From Phycisphaerae bacterium (GTDB taxonomy: Bacteria > Planctomycetota > Phycisphaerae > Sedimentisphaerales > Anaerobacaceae), in the NCBI GenBank assembly GCA_016782865.1, contig JADHXR010000015.1, positions 1-64,000 of the forward strand: DNA of 64,000 nucleotides. Reading direction: 5' to 3'. This document shows positions 1-15,000 of the stretch, piece after piece; positions within the stretch are counted from its first letter, which is position 1; each line of letters begins with the position of its first letter. Both the position numbers and the translations under genes were made by a program. The notes under the pieces are model-generated. The model did no database searches. It was not told where the DNA came from and saw only the letters and a list, made by a program, of their open reading frames with translations.

Positions 1-2
1 TG

Positions 3-3000
3 TCAGATCTGACGAACCTGACCGAGTTATACCTGGGCAGCAATCAGATAAGTGACATTGCCCCGTTGGCGGATCTGCCAGGTTTGACCGGTCTGAACTT
101 GAATGACAACCCGTTGGGGAGCATCACGGCTCTGGTGGGTTTGACGAACCTGACGTGGCTGGGCTTGAGCAGCACAGATCTGAGCAGTATCGGGGCCCTG
201 GCCGGCCTGACGAATTTGACTGGGCTGGACTTGAATAACAACCCGTTGGGGAGCATTGCGGATCTGTCGGGATTGACGAACCTGATGTGGCTGAGCGTGG
301 GGAGCACGGAGATCAGTGACGTCACGCCGTTGGCCTTGCTGACGGATCTGACCGAGTTAAACCTGTGGTGGAATCAAATCACGAGTCTCTCGGCCCTGTC
401 TGGATTGGCCAACCTGATCCATCTGGGCGCGGAAGGCAATGAAATTAGCGATCTCACGGGTTTGGACAGCTTGACGGATCTGAGGTGGCTGAACCTGGAG
501 TACAACCAACTGAGTGACATCTCCGCCCTGGCGGGTATGACGAATCTGCGTGAGGCCTACCTGTGGGACAATCAGATCGCTGACATTTCGCCCCTGGGCG
601 GCCTGACGAATTTGGATTGGCTGGACCTGCGTCGCAACCGTCTGGATGATGAAGCCTATGCAACCTACATTCCGCAGATCGACGCTAACAATCCGGGGAT
701 CACCCTGCTGTACTATCCGGATGAAGCGGCGGTGGTCTTTGCGGATGCGAATCTCAAGGCGGCGGTAGAGAATGTCTTGGGGGTGACGGACCCGCGACCA
801 ACGGAGATGTTGGAGTTGACCTGGTTGGACGCGTACGACCAGGGGATCTCGGACCTGACGGGACTGGAGCAGGCGACGAACCTGGAGGGGCTGGGACTCA
901 GTTCTAATCAGATCGCCGACCTTACACCGTTAGCGGGTTTGACAAGCCTGAGGTGGTTGAACCTGGGAGGCAATCAGATTGGGGATCTGACAGCCTTGTC
1001 GGGTCTGACGAACCTGACTGACTTAGACTTGTGGGAGAACCAGATCGGGGTGCTTACTCCCTTGGCGCCCCTGACGAATCTGCGCTCTCTGCAACTGAAT
1101 AATAACCAGATCGGTGACATGAGCGCTGTGTCAAGCCTGACGCTTCTCGAGAGGCTTGAGTTGGGTGGTAACCAGATTAGCACTGTCCCAGACTTGTCCG
1201 GGTTGGTGAATCTGGAAAGGCTCGAACTGGGCCATAATCAGATCAGCGATATCACCGGTTTAGCCGCAGGCCTGACTAACCTGGAAAGGCTCTACCTCGA
1301 GAACAATCAGATCGGTGATATCAACGCACTTTCGGGATTAACGGGCCTCTACCAACTGATCCTTCACGACAATCAGATCAGCAATATCAGTCCCTTGTCA
1401 TCCCTGGTGAACTTGGAAACACTGGAACTGCAGAATAACCAAATCCCCTCGGTCCCTTCTCTAGCCAGCCTAAGCAGTTTAGAGGTATTGAATCTGCGCA
1501 TAAATAAAATTACCGACGCCTCTGGTGTATCTGGACTAACCAGTTTAGTAGAGTTGACTTTGGACGGAAATCAGTTGACTGTCCTGCCTGACCTATCCGG
1601 GTCCGTCCAGTTGAGATTTCTAGATGCCTCGAAAAACCAGCTAACAGACATCTCCGGATTGACCGGGCTAATGACTCCAGAGGAGCTCCGTCTAAAGGGG
1701 AATCAGATCAGCAGCATTAGCGCGCTTGCAGGAATGAACAGCTTGGTACACCTGTCTCTCCAGGATAATCAGATTGGCAATATCGATGCGCTGGCGGGAA
1801 AAACGAGTTTGATAGAACTGTATCTTGACAACAATCAGATTACCGACGTCAGTCCTTTGGCAGATGCGACAAGTCTGGTCGAACTTGTAATGAGTCGAAA
1901 TGCAATTAGTGATATCAGCGACTTGGTTGGACTCGTAAACCTAAGAAGAATGGAGATACCGCAAAACCAGGTTTCTAGCATCAGCGCTATCAGTGACATG
2001 CCGGATCTAACCGTCTTAATACTCATTGACAATCAGATTACGGATATCAGTGCGTTGGCCGGCAAAACCAACTTGCGGGAACTTGCTTTGGGCAATAATC
2101 AGATTAGTGACATGTCCGTGCTGAATGGATTACCACAATTAGAGATACTGGATGTCAGCGGAAATCAGATTGACACCCTTCCTTTTCTGGCTGGTTTCAC
2201 TAACTTGTGGCGTCTGGATGCGTCAGGTAATGAGGTCATTGATATTTCAATACTAACAGGAGTCAATAACCTGGTTCACCTCAACCTGAAAGGCAATCAG
2301 ATTTCGGACATCAGTGCCCTGACTGGATTAACGTCTCTGGAGTATCTATATCTAAAAGACAATCAGCTCTCGGATATCAGTGCCATCGCGGGATTGAACA
2401 ATCTCAAAGAGTTCGATGCTACATATAACCAAATTCAATCTATCACTGCTTTGTCAAATAAGGTTAATTTACGCAGACTGGAGTTGATCGACTGCCAGCT
2501 TAGCGACATTTCCCCATTAAACGCATCGGTCAACATGGAACGGCTTTCACTTGGTGGAAACCAAATCAGTGACATCGGTGCTTTGATTGGCATGACCAAG
2601 CTGCAGAGGCTTTATCTGGAGAACAATCTGATTGGCAGCATCAGCGTCGTACAAAATATGTCCGACCTGGAACAGCTTCGTCTACGATACAACCAGATCA
2701 GTGTCATTCCTGATCTGTCGGGACTGGGACGTCTGAAAGAGCTGGATTTACGTGATAACCAGTTGACCGATATCTCCGGCTTGATAGGGGTAAACAACTT
2801 TAAGTCGCTGGATTTAAGCAACAATCAAATCCAGGACGTTTCGGCATTAGCGAGTCTGACCAACTTGAAAGAGCTCTTCTTGAATAACAACCTGATCGCA
2901 GACATTTCCACACTATCGGGAATGACCAATTTGGAAAGGCTGGAATTGAACAACAATCTGATTGACGACATCTCCGGCCTATCGGCAATGATCAACCTGG

Positions 3001-6000
3001 TGGAACTAAGGCTGCAAAATAATCAGATCAGCACCATTGGTGACTTATCAGGGCTGGTCAACCTGACGAAACTGAGGTTACAAGGTAACCAGATCAGCAC
3101 CATCCCTGACTTATCCGGATTGACCAACCTGCGGGAACTAAGGCTACAATACAATCAGATCACCGACCTCTCCGGCGTAGCAGGGCTCAGCAACTTAGAG
3201 CAACTCTATCTGAGGGGTAATCAAGTAAGCAACATCAGTGCATTGTCAGCATTGACGGGGTTGACCTATCTGCACCTGGGCCAGAATAAGATCACTGATC
3301 TCAGTGCACTGTCAGGCGTGACTGGACTGACCACTCTGTACCTGTTTCAGAACCAGATCACTGATGTCAGTGCATTATCGCCATTGACGAACCTGACCTT
3401 GCTGCACGTAGGCTCGAATCAGATCGTTGAGATCGGTGCGTTGTCAGGAATGACGAATTTGGACAACCTGCACCTGGGCTGGAACGACATCATCGACATC
3501 TCGTCGTTGTCAGGAAAGGCAAATCTGAAAGAGCTGCAACTGCAATACAATCAGGTCATCGATATCGGTCCCTTGTCAGGATTGACCGGTTTGGAAGAAG
3601 GAAGATTGCAGTTGGACCACAATCAGATCATCGACATCAGTCCGTTGACTGCAATTGTCGGTGGCTGGGCCGAGCTCGAGCTGCAGTCGAATATGATAAG
3701 CGATCTCAGCCCGTTATCCGGGCTGACGAATCTTCAGTGGCTCAGTATGTGGGAGAATCAAATCAGCAGCATCGGGCCGCTATCTCCGTTGGTCAATCTC
3801 CAGTCTCTGGACCTGGGAGGAAATCTGATCAGTGATATGACTCCGTTGGCAGGACTGACTAATCTTCAATGGCTCAGTATTTGGGGCAATGAAATCACCG
3901 CTATCCCAGACTTATCAGCACTTACTGCTTTGACAGAGCTGAACCTGGAATACAATCAGATCAGCGACATCTCCGGACTCTCTGGAATGGTCAACTTGGC
4001 GGGACTGGCGCTCGGTGGCAATCAGATCAGTGATATGACTCCGTTGGCAGGACTGACTACTCTTGAATGGCTCAGTATGTGGGACAATCAAATCAGCAAC
4101 ATCGTGCCGCTATCTCCGTTGGTCAATCTCCAGGCTCTGGACCTGGGAGGAAATCTGATCAGTGATATGACTCCGTTGGCAGGACTGACTAATCTTCAAT
4201 GGCTCACTCTGTGGGGCAATGAAATCGCCGCTGTCCCAGACTTATCAGCACTTACTGCTTTGACAGGACTGAACCTGCAAGACAATCAGGTCACCGACAT
4301 CTCCGGACTCTCTGGAATGGCGAACTTGGCGGAACTGACGCTCGGTGGCAATCAGATCAGTGATATCACTCCGTTGGCAGGACTGACTAATCTTGAATGG
4401 CTCGGTCTGTGGGGCAACCAAATCAGCAACGTCGGGCCGCTGTCTTCGTTGGTCAATCTTCAGTCTCTGGAGCTGGGAGGCAATCAGATCAGTGATATTA
4501 CTCCGTTGGCAGGCCTGACCGACTTGGAAGAGCTCTTCTTGAGTGACAACCAGATCAGCACCATCGGCGACTTCTCAGGGCTGATCAACCTAGTGGAGCT
4601 GAATCTGGAGAAGAATCAGATCACGGACATTTCCGGCCTCTCCGGCATGACCAGCCTGGTGGAATTGAAGCTGGCCAAAAATCAGATCTCCACCGTCTCC
4701 GGTCTATCTGGAATGCCCAACTTAGTGGAGCTTAATCTGGAAAACAATCAGATCACGGACATCTCCGGGCTTTCCGGAGTGACCAGCCTGGTGAACCTTA
4801 TTCTGCGCTACAATCAGATCACTGACCTTAATCCATTAAGCGGCTTATCGAACCTCAGAGTTTTGCAGGCAGAAAACAATGACATCTCAGATGTCACAGC
4901 CCTGGGATCTATGCCTAACTTAGAGGTTGTCAACATATCCTATAATGCTATTATGGATATCTCTCCTCTCACAAACCTATTCGGGCTCGTAGAGTTGAAC
5001 CTTGAAGGGAATCCCTTGAGTCCGGATTCCTGCTGCAATGTGATTCCGGTCATCTTGGCCAACAATCCCGGCATTACACTATTGACCACCTGCGATCCGG
5101 ATGACTGTCAAGATACTCCGCCAGATGACCGTATCTTTGAAGATGATTTTGAGGATGCGCAGATGGCGCCGGAGTGGGACACCTTTGCATCCACAGAGGC
5201 ATACTTCGACGAGGCATCCGGGAAATTGGAGATTACGGCCAACGGTGTTGATATTTGGCGGACAAATGACGAATATGGCACCGTGTATACATCGGCATTT
5301 GGGGATTTTGATGCAGTGGTTAAGGTTGAGAGCCAGGACCACACACATGATTGGGCGACTGCAGGCCTCGTTGTTCGGAATGACCTGACACAGGCGGGAA
5401 ATGCAGTGGGATACGTCGTTATGGCAATGACGCCGACCCGTTACACCTTACGCTGGGATGCATACTCATATTTCGTAAACAATACACTCACCAGACTTAC
5501 AAACCATCCCGACTACCCAGATTCGCCACATGGCACTGAAATCATTACCAGTTTTGCAACGCCTGAGTATTGGGGTGACAACTATGGGCAGCGTATTCGG
5601 GGGGTCATACAACCGACAGAGTCAGGGAACTACACATTTTTCATTGCAGGCGATGACAAGGCGCTATTGGGGTTGAGCACGGACGATGATCCGGCCAATG
5701 TGGCCCTGATTGCGTCATTACCGAATTGGTCCTATCCTGGTGATTACAGCAAGTATCCCGACCAGCAGTCGGCTGCTATATGGCTCGAGGCCGGGCAGAC
5801 GTATTACATAGAAGCACTGCATCAAGAAGCCCAGGGTGGTGACCACCTTGAAGTTGCGTGGCAATGTGACACCTGGCAGGAGCCGCAAATCATCCAGGGG
5901 AATTTTACGCGCGAATGGTGGATAACGCCATTACCTGACTGGATGAGCGTTGCCGGGCTACAGAGCCATCCTGACTATCCCAATGCCCCGCATGGCTCTG

Positions 6001-9000
6001 AGGTTATTACAACCTTCGAAGGCCCCATTGACTGGGCGGACTACTATGGACAGCGAATCAGTGGAATCATACAGCCGCAAGAGTCAGGCGATTACACTTT
6101 CTTCATGGCAGGTGACGACACTGGAGAATTATGGTTGAGTACAGATGATGATCCCGCTAATGCAACCCTGATTGCGTCAGTGCCATATTGGACGAATCTT
6201 GGCCAATATGACAAGTTCCCCGATTTGAAACAGCAGTCTGCTTTGATAACCCTTGATGCAGGACAGACGTATTACATAGAAGCACTGCACAAGGAAGCCG
6301 GGGGCGGTGATCATGTAGAGGTTGCCTGGCAACATGAAAATTGGTTGGAACCTCAAATCATCCAGGGGACTTTCACTCGTGAATGGTGGATGGACGAAAG
6401 TGAGCCTGGCAGTGACGGCTATATTGATACCTCCATGAGTACTCCCGACAATACGTCGGACTACCCCAGTTGGATAAGACTCAAAAAACGAGGAGCCACC
6501 TTCACCGGCTATTACAGCATGATCGGCCCGGATGGTCCCTGGATCAAGGTCGCAGCGACGACCATAGAGAGCGCCAATGCGGTTCAGGATGTGGGCCTGA
6601 TTGTCAGCTCCCACTCATTCGGGAATTTGTGCACTGTGACATTCGACGACTTCTACCTGGCCGATGAGGCGGACACGCCACCAGGAGAGAATGTCGAAGT
6701 CAGCGAGCCCGAGGCCGGTGTTGTTATGACATTTGACACTGTGGAGACGCTCGGCGGAACCACGGTCGTGACCACGCAGGAGGGCCCTGAACCGCCCACG
6801 GGTTTCCAACTGGGCGATCCACCTTCCTACTACAACATCACGACCACAGCTAGCTATTCCGGTCAGATTGAGGTGTGCATAAGCTACAGCGGTGTCACCT
6901 TCCCCGGCCCAGCCGAGGATCTGCGGCTACTGCACTACGAAGATGGCCAATGGGTGGACTGCACGACTCTTGTAGATACCGAAAACGAACTGATCTACGG
7001 GGAAGTCACTTCGCTGTCCCCGTTTGCCATCTTTACCCCTCCGCCCAACCAGCCGCCGGTGGCAGAGGCCGGCGGGCCATACACGGTGGACGAAGGCAGT
7101 TCCATCGTCCTGGACGGCTCGGGCAGCACCGATCCGGATCAGACGACGGCTTCCCTGACCTACGAATGGGACTTCGACAACGACGGCGAATACGACGACG
7201 CGACCGACGTAATGACCAACATGACCTGGTACGACGACGGAGTGTACACCATCGGATTGAAGGTCACTGACGACTATGGCGAAAGTGACACCGACACGGC
7301 GACGATCGACGTCAACAACGTGGCGCCAGAGGTCAGCGAGTTGTCGGTTACCCCCGAGATCGACGAAAACGGCGTTGTCACTCTTACGGGTCTGTTTAGC
7401 GATCCTGGGAGGTTAGACACCCATACGGTCACAGTCGACTGGGGCGATGGTCAGACTGAGACGCTCACAGCTCAGCCAATCCTCGACACGGGTGGCGCTG
7501 CGGATGTGGCTTTCCGGCCGGATGGCCAGGTGGCTTATGTCACGGGCGGCGATAAGGTCAGCGTGATCGAGACGGCTGGTCACACGATTGCCGACACGAT
7601 CAGCCTGCCGGGCGCCGGCCCCGTGGCTTTCACTCCCGATGGGAGCAAGGCGTACGTAGGACGGGGCGGCGTGATGAGTGTGATTGACACCGCAAGCCTG
7701 GCGGTGACCACGCCCATTTCCTTCGAGAAGGCAGCCATGGACGTAGCTGTCTCGCCCAGCGGCGACAAGGCGTATGTGGATAATGGGGATCGGGGGCAGG
7801 AACAACCCGTGGTGACGGTGATTGACACAGCCACGGATACCATTTTGGCGACTATTCCGCTTGTATTGCCGGACGGCAGCCCGCTTCGCACTCCTGTTTG
7901 GGGTGTTGCCTTTGCTCCGGACGGCAGCAAGGCCTATGTCTCGTGCTACTACAGCGGGTCTGTTGTTGTTATTGACGCCGGGACCGATGAGATCAGCGGA
8001 TACGCCACTGTTCGAGATGGGCCGCGCGGCATCGCATTTACACCGGACGGACGTTACGCTTACGTGAACAACTGGGTCGATGTCTATATCAGCGTCATCG
8101 ATGCAGCCAACGACACGACGATTTTGGGACGCGGCATCAACGTGGGCGACATCTCGATGCTATACGGCATGGCTGCTTCGCCGGATTCTGACCAGGTTTA
8201 CGCCGTCAATGGCAGGGACAATGCCGTGTGGGTAATCGATACCGCGAGCCACACGATAACGGATTCAATACCCGTGGGCAATGCACCGCGGAACGTGGCC
8301 TTTGCACCGGACGGGAGCGTGGCGTACGTGACGAATACCGGTGACGGGACGGTGAGCATCCTCGGGGCGCCGGGCGTCATCCAACTCGAGAACGACTGGC
8401 GTATCTCGGCGACGCACCGGTACCTGGACGATAATCCAAGCGGTACACCGTCGGATGATTACACCATCATCGTGATGGTGACGGACGACGACACAGGTGT
8501 GGGCACGGCAGATACTACGGTGACGGTGAACAATGTGGTGCCAATTGTCACTATCGAATCCATAGCGCAGCCAAATGAGCACTACATCCTTCCGCTTGTT
8601 CATACGCTGACATTCACGGGCAGCTTCACAGATCCCGGCTGGGCGGATACCCACACCGCGAGTTGGGATTTCGGGGATGGCAATGTAGAGCCTGGAGATA
8701 TCACTGAGGAACACGAGCAGCCGCATGCTGCAAGGCGATCCGTTATCGAGCATGTCTACTCCGCGCCCGGGACGTACGCTATGACTTTGACCGTTGCTGA
8801 TGATGACGGCGGGGCAGGAATTAGCGGGTCTTGGCATGTGACGGTTCAGAGCGCTAAAGAGGCAACCGGAGTGCTCGATCAAGACATACAAAACCTACCA
8901 GATGTAGCTTTCAAAAACAACCCAGACCAGCGCAAAAATGCCCTTCATGAAAAGCTGACAGAAGTGGTTGGACTGATTGAGGCTGGAGAGCATCAGGAGG

Positions 9001-12000
9001 CCATAGACAAACTCCTGCACGATATTCGAGCCAAGGCGGATGGCACGGTTGATGGTAATCCGAACAACGACTGGATAATAGATCCCATTGCTCAGCAGGG
9101 CATATGTGGCATGATCGACGACATTATAGCCTACTTGCAATCGCAAATGGCTGATACAACAGGCGTGCTCGCCTCTGAGATCAGCGAATCTACAGCGCCT
9201 GAGATCGTATTCGTTGATCCTGCAGTAGAAGACCACACTAGCCTGACTAACATCGACCACCCCGGTGCAGAGGTGATCATCCTGGATACTGAGCAGGATG
9301 GGGTTCACCAGATCGCTGAGAGTCTCGCTGGACGCACGGGCATAGCGGCTATCCATGTCATCTCTCATGGAGCGCCCGGGCAAGTGTTCATAGGCCCTAG
9401 TGTGCTCGACTCCGCTTCGCTGAAGAAGTATACGCAATCGCTCCAGACCTGGGGTGATGCGATCACTCTAAATGGTGATATCCTTCTTTATGGCTGCGCC
9501 GTTGCCCAGGGGGATGCAGGCATTGAGTTGGTGGATGCGATTGCCGAACTCGCCGGGGCGGACATAGCGGCCTCGACCGATCCCACTGGCGCAGCGGTGT
9601 TCGGCGGCGACTGGGTGCTGGAATACCAAACCGGCTCGATTGAGGCGGACCTCAGGCTCAATGCGGACGGATACGATTCCATCCTCGTGCCAGGGACGAA
9701 CGAGTGGACATCGATCGGGCCTCATGGAGGATATATCCCTGCTTTGGCGGTCTCCCCGGACTACGCCACAGACCATACGGCGTACGCCGGGGGTCCTAGT
9801 GGAATGGTCTACAAGACCACGGATGGCGGGGATAACTGGACAGCAATGACGCAGACAAATACCAGCGATTTAACTCTTGCCCTTGCCGTGTCCCCGAACT
9901 ACTCGACTGACAACACGCTATTTGCAGGGGTTAACAGTAGGGGAGTATACAAAACCACAGACGACGGGGCAAGCTGGACTCATGTTTTGCCTTCTATAGA
10001 TATACGGTCTATTGCGATATCTCCGAATTATGCCACAGACCAGACAATATTTGCCGGGACCTCTAGTGGGGTCTACAAGAGTATCGACGGCGGGACAAAC
10101 TGGGCGGCAGTGAACTCAGGCATTTCCAATACATACTACATGTGTTATCTTGCTATCTCACCGAGTTATGCGAATGACCAAACTGTGTACGTTGGCGGCT
10201 GGAATTCCGGAGGAATCTACAAGAGCGCCAACGGCGGCGCAAGCTGGGCTGCCGTCAACTCAGGCCTTTCCGATTCACGCATCTACGCACTAACCATATC
10301 GCCGGATTTCTCCTCGGACCAGACGGTTTACGCCGGATCCTACAGTGCGATCTACAAGACTACGGACAGCGGGTCGAGCTGGACATCAGTTAGTTCCGGT
10401 ATCTATGGCATCACTTCTCTTGCCACTTCCCCTGACTACACCACAGACCAGACGGTCTACGCCGGTACGGAAAGTCTTGGGCTTTACAAGACCACAGATG
10501 AAGGGATGAGCTGGACGGCGGTCAACTCGGGCATATCCAATACACCTCTTAATATTCGGTCTCTTGCCATATCCCCGGACTATGTGACTGACCAGACCGT
10601 ATTTGCCGGATTACGTGCCGGAGGTGTGTTCAAGACTACCAGTGGCGGATCAAGCTGGGCTGCAAACAACACAGGCATATCCAGTGCCTCTATCAGTTCC
10701 CTTGTCATGCATCCCGGCTACGCGAATGATAAAACCATATTTGCTGGGAGTTATGACAACGGGGTCCATAGGACCACGGACGGCGGGGCCAGTTGGGCAT
10801 CTGTCAGCTCAGGTATATCAGATTTCAACATCTATTCTCTTGCCATCTCCCCGGACTATGGGGCGGACTCGACAGTTTTTGCCGGTAGTTGGGGCGGCGG
10901 AGTCTACAAGACCACGGACGGCGGGTCAAACTGGGCGGCAGTCAATGCGGGTATCACTAATACTGTAATAAGCTCTCTTGCCATCTCCCCGGACTATGCG
11001 ACGGACCGGACGGTTTTTGCCGGGCTGTATTATGGAAGAGCGGTATGCAAGACCACTGATGGCGGAGCAAGCTGGACAGAAGTCTTGACAGGGTCAAGTG
11101 TTGTGTTTTCTCTTGCCATCTCCCCGAACTATGCCTCGGACCAGACGGTTTATGCTGGGGCAGGTAGCGTGGTTTTCAAGACCACTGATGGGGGGGCAAG
11201 CTGGACTGGAGTTAAATCCAGCTCAAGCTCAATAAGCTCTCTTGCCGTATCCTCGAACTACGCCGCGGACCAGACGGTCTTTGCCGGAACAACTCAAGAC
11301 GGGGTCTTCAAGACCACGGATGGCGGGTCAAGTTGGGTCAATATAGGCATGACCAACACGACTATACATTCTATTGCCATATCTCCGAACTATGCAGCCG
11401 ACTATACAGTCTTTATCGGAACAGGCTCGGGCAGCCCCCACGGCGGCGGGCCCGGCTATGGGGTCTACAACAGCACAGACGGTGGGGCAAGCTGGACCAC
11501 GATGAATTCAGGGTTACCGACCAATTTGGGGTCTGCTTCTCCCACGATATCCATATCCCCGGACTTCGCCACCGACCACGCGGTATTCGCCGGCACAAAT
11601 GGCTTCAGTGTTTATAGTTATATTTTAAGTGTCAACAGTCCGCCGGTGGTGTCCGACATCCCCGATCAGACCATCGCTGAGGGCTCGACCTTCGCAACGA
11701 TCAACCTGGATGATTATGTGAGCGATGTGGACAACACCGATGCGGAGATGACCTGGACTTACAGCGGCAATACAGAGCTCACGGTCAGTATTGACGCAGC
11801 CCGTGTGGCCACGATCACGATCCCTGACGTTGACTGGAACGGCTTTGAGACCATCACCTTCAGGCCCACTGATCCAGGGGCACTGTTTGATGAAGATGCT
11901 GCTGGCTTCATGGTCACGGCAGTAAACGATGCGCCGACAGCCAACGCCGACAGCTTGACGGTGGCCGAAGACAGCGGCACCACGAACCTGGACGTGCGGG

Positions 12001-15000
12001 CCAACGACTCGATCCTTCCAGACAGCGGTGAGACGCTAACGATCACGGCGGCTGGTCCAGGCTCAGCCGGTGGGACGATCACGATCGTGGGGGGCATGAG
12101 CATCGACTATGCACCCGCGCCGGACTTCTTCGGCACCGAGACGTTCCTCTACACGATCAATGATGGCATGGCGGGCAGCAATGATACCGCCATGGTGACT
12201 ATCACAGTCACCCCGACGAACGATCTCCCCACGGCCAACGATGACAGCTTCACCGTGGCCGAAGACAGCGGGACGACCAACCTGGAGGTACGGGCCAATG
12301 ACTCGATACTTCCAGACAGTGGCGAGACGCTAACAATCACAGTGGCCGGTCCAGGTTCGGCTGGCGGCACGATCACGATAGTGGGCGGCACGAGCATCGA
12401 TTATGCCCCGGCGGCTGACTTTTTCGGCGCCGAAACCTTCCTCTACACGATCAATGATGGGACAGCGGGCAGCAATGATACCGCCACGGTGACGATCACA
12501 GTCACCCCGACGAACGATCCACCCGTGGCAGCCGATGACGCTTATGCGTTGTACGGGTCCGCTCTCACGGTAGCCGCGCCCGGTGTGCTGGGTAACGATA
12601 CCGATGCTGAAGGTGACCCGCTCCAGGCTGTTCTGGTCGATCCCCCCGCGGACGGTGCAGTAACCCTGAACAGTGATGGCTCGTTTACATACACACCAGG
12701 AGCCAACTTTGGCGGCATCGACAGCTTCATCTACAAGGCGAATGATGGCAGCGACGACAGCAATGTCGCCACAGTGACGATTACCCACATGCTATACGTC
12801 AGGAACCTTAACGACAGTGGCGACGGGTCGCTTCGCTGGGCAATCGAGAATGCCAACGCCCACCCCGGACCGGACACCATAGAGTTCGGCGTGGCTGGCA
12901 CGATCAACGTTCTGACCCAACTGCCAGACCTCAGCGACGCCTCCGGCGGCACGACCATCGATGGGACGACGGCCCCAGGTTATCCGGGCACACCGGTTGT
13001 GGTGCTGAGCGGCCCGGGAACCGGCAGTTCTTCTGGACTGAGGGTCACCTCGGCTGGCAATGAAGTACGGGCACTCCGGATTGAGTCGTTTACCGGGAGT
13101 GGTATCTACAATTCCGGTACGCTGACTGTGACGGACTGTATCGTCTCAGCGAATAGCGGACCCGCTGGCGGCGGTATCTACAATTCTAATGGGACGGTGA
13201 CTGTAACCGACTGCACTATTTCATCGAATACCGCAGACAATGGCGGTGGTATCTACAATTCTTACGGGACGGTGACTTTAACCGGGACCATCCTCTCCGA
13301 TAATTCAGTAACTAACAAGGCTGGAGGGATTTTCACCAACCGCTCGAGTTGGCTGACTGTCACTGAGAGCACTCTGACTAATAACACGGCAGGCACCTAC
13401 GGCGGAGGTATCTACAACGAATACTACAATGACAATCCGTTAGTTGTTACCAACAGCACCCTGTCGGGGAATGCGGCAAAGTGGGGCGGCGCCATCTGCA
13501 ACGCGACTGGCAGCATAGCGACAGTGACTGGCAGCACTTTGTCGGGGAATACGGCCACGCTTGCCGGCGGCGGGATAGAAAACCAGTCCAGTGCTACGTT
13601 GACTGTAATAGACTGTACGTTCCTGGGGAATACCGCAGTAAGCGAGGGTGGTGCTATCGACGACTACTTTGGCACGGTGAGCGTCACCAACAGCACGATG
13701 TCGGGAAACACGGCAGACCGCGGCGGCGGCTTCTACAGCGCCGGCACGGTAACCGTTACGAACACTGTGCTCACGGCAAATACTGCGAACCAGGGCGGCG
13801 CGATCTTCAACGACTTGGATACAGTGACCGTCGAGAACTGCACGCTGTCGCAGAACACGGCGAACTGGACCGGCGGCGGCATCCATAACGATTACGCCAC
13901 GGTAAACATTGCTAACAGCACGCTATCGGGAAACACTGCGACTAGCTTGGACGGCGGCGGTATCTACAACGGCCGTAACGCCCATTTGACTGTCACGAAT
14001 AGCACGTTGTCGGGGAATGCTGCCAACCGGAACGGCGGTGGCATCTACAACGATGACAACAGTACAGCGACACTGGCAAACAGCACTATAGTTGACAATT
14101 CCGCTGACCGCGGCGGTGGTATTGCCAACACGGTCACACTGGACTTCCGCAATACGATTGTGGCTAACAACACGGCGACTGACGGTCCTGAAGGGTATAA
14201 CACCGGAACCATCAACTCCCTTGGCAACAACCTGATTGGCAACAACAGCGACTTCGCGTTCACGCCCAGTGCCGGCGATCTGGTTGGTACTGCTGGTTCG
14301 CCCATTGATCCACTTGTGGGTCCCCTTCAGGACAACGGCGGGTTTACGTTGACACATGAGCTTCTTCCGGGAAGCCCGGCCATCGATGCGGGTAACGACA
14401 CGGATGCCCCTGCCACCGACCAGCGGGGATTCGGGTATCCCAGGATTGCAGATGGCAACCTCGACGGTGTCGCCATTATTGATATTGGGGCCTTTGAAGG
14501 GCCAGAGTTGCCCGATCCCGCTCCCGTTGCCGTGAACGATAGTGTGTCCACAAATGAGGATGTGGCCATCGTGATTAACGTGCTGGCCAACGACTACGAT
14601 AATGAAGGGAACCTGGATGCAACCACGGTGGTCGTGACCAGTATGCCCAGTCACGGAACGATAACAGTTGATCCGGTCACCGGTGAAGTGACCTATACTC
14701 CGGCCGAGGACTTCAATGGCTCTGATTCGTTTGACTATGAGGTCTGCGACACGGAAGGATTATGCGACACTGCGATAGTGACCATCACGGTTAACGCGGT
14801 CAACGACGAGCCTTCGTTCAGTATACTGGGCGATCACAACGTGTTGAAAGACTCGGGGCTGCACACAGTGGCGGGCTTCGCCAGTGCCTCAGCCGGTGGC
14901 GGCGCGGACGAGGTTAGCCAGACGTTTACCTACAACGTTTCCAACGACAACAACGGGCTGTTTGCCGTGCAGCCGGCCATCGACGCTAGTGGCCAACTGA

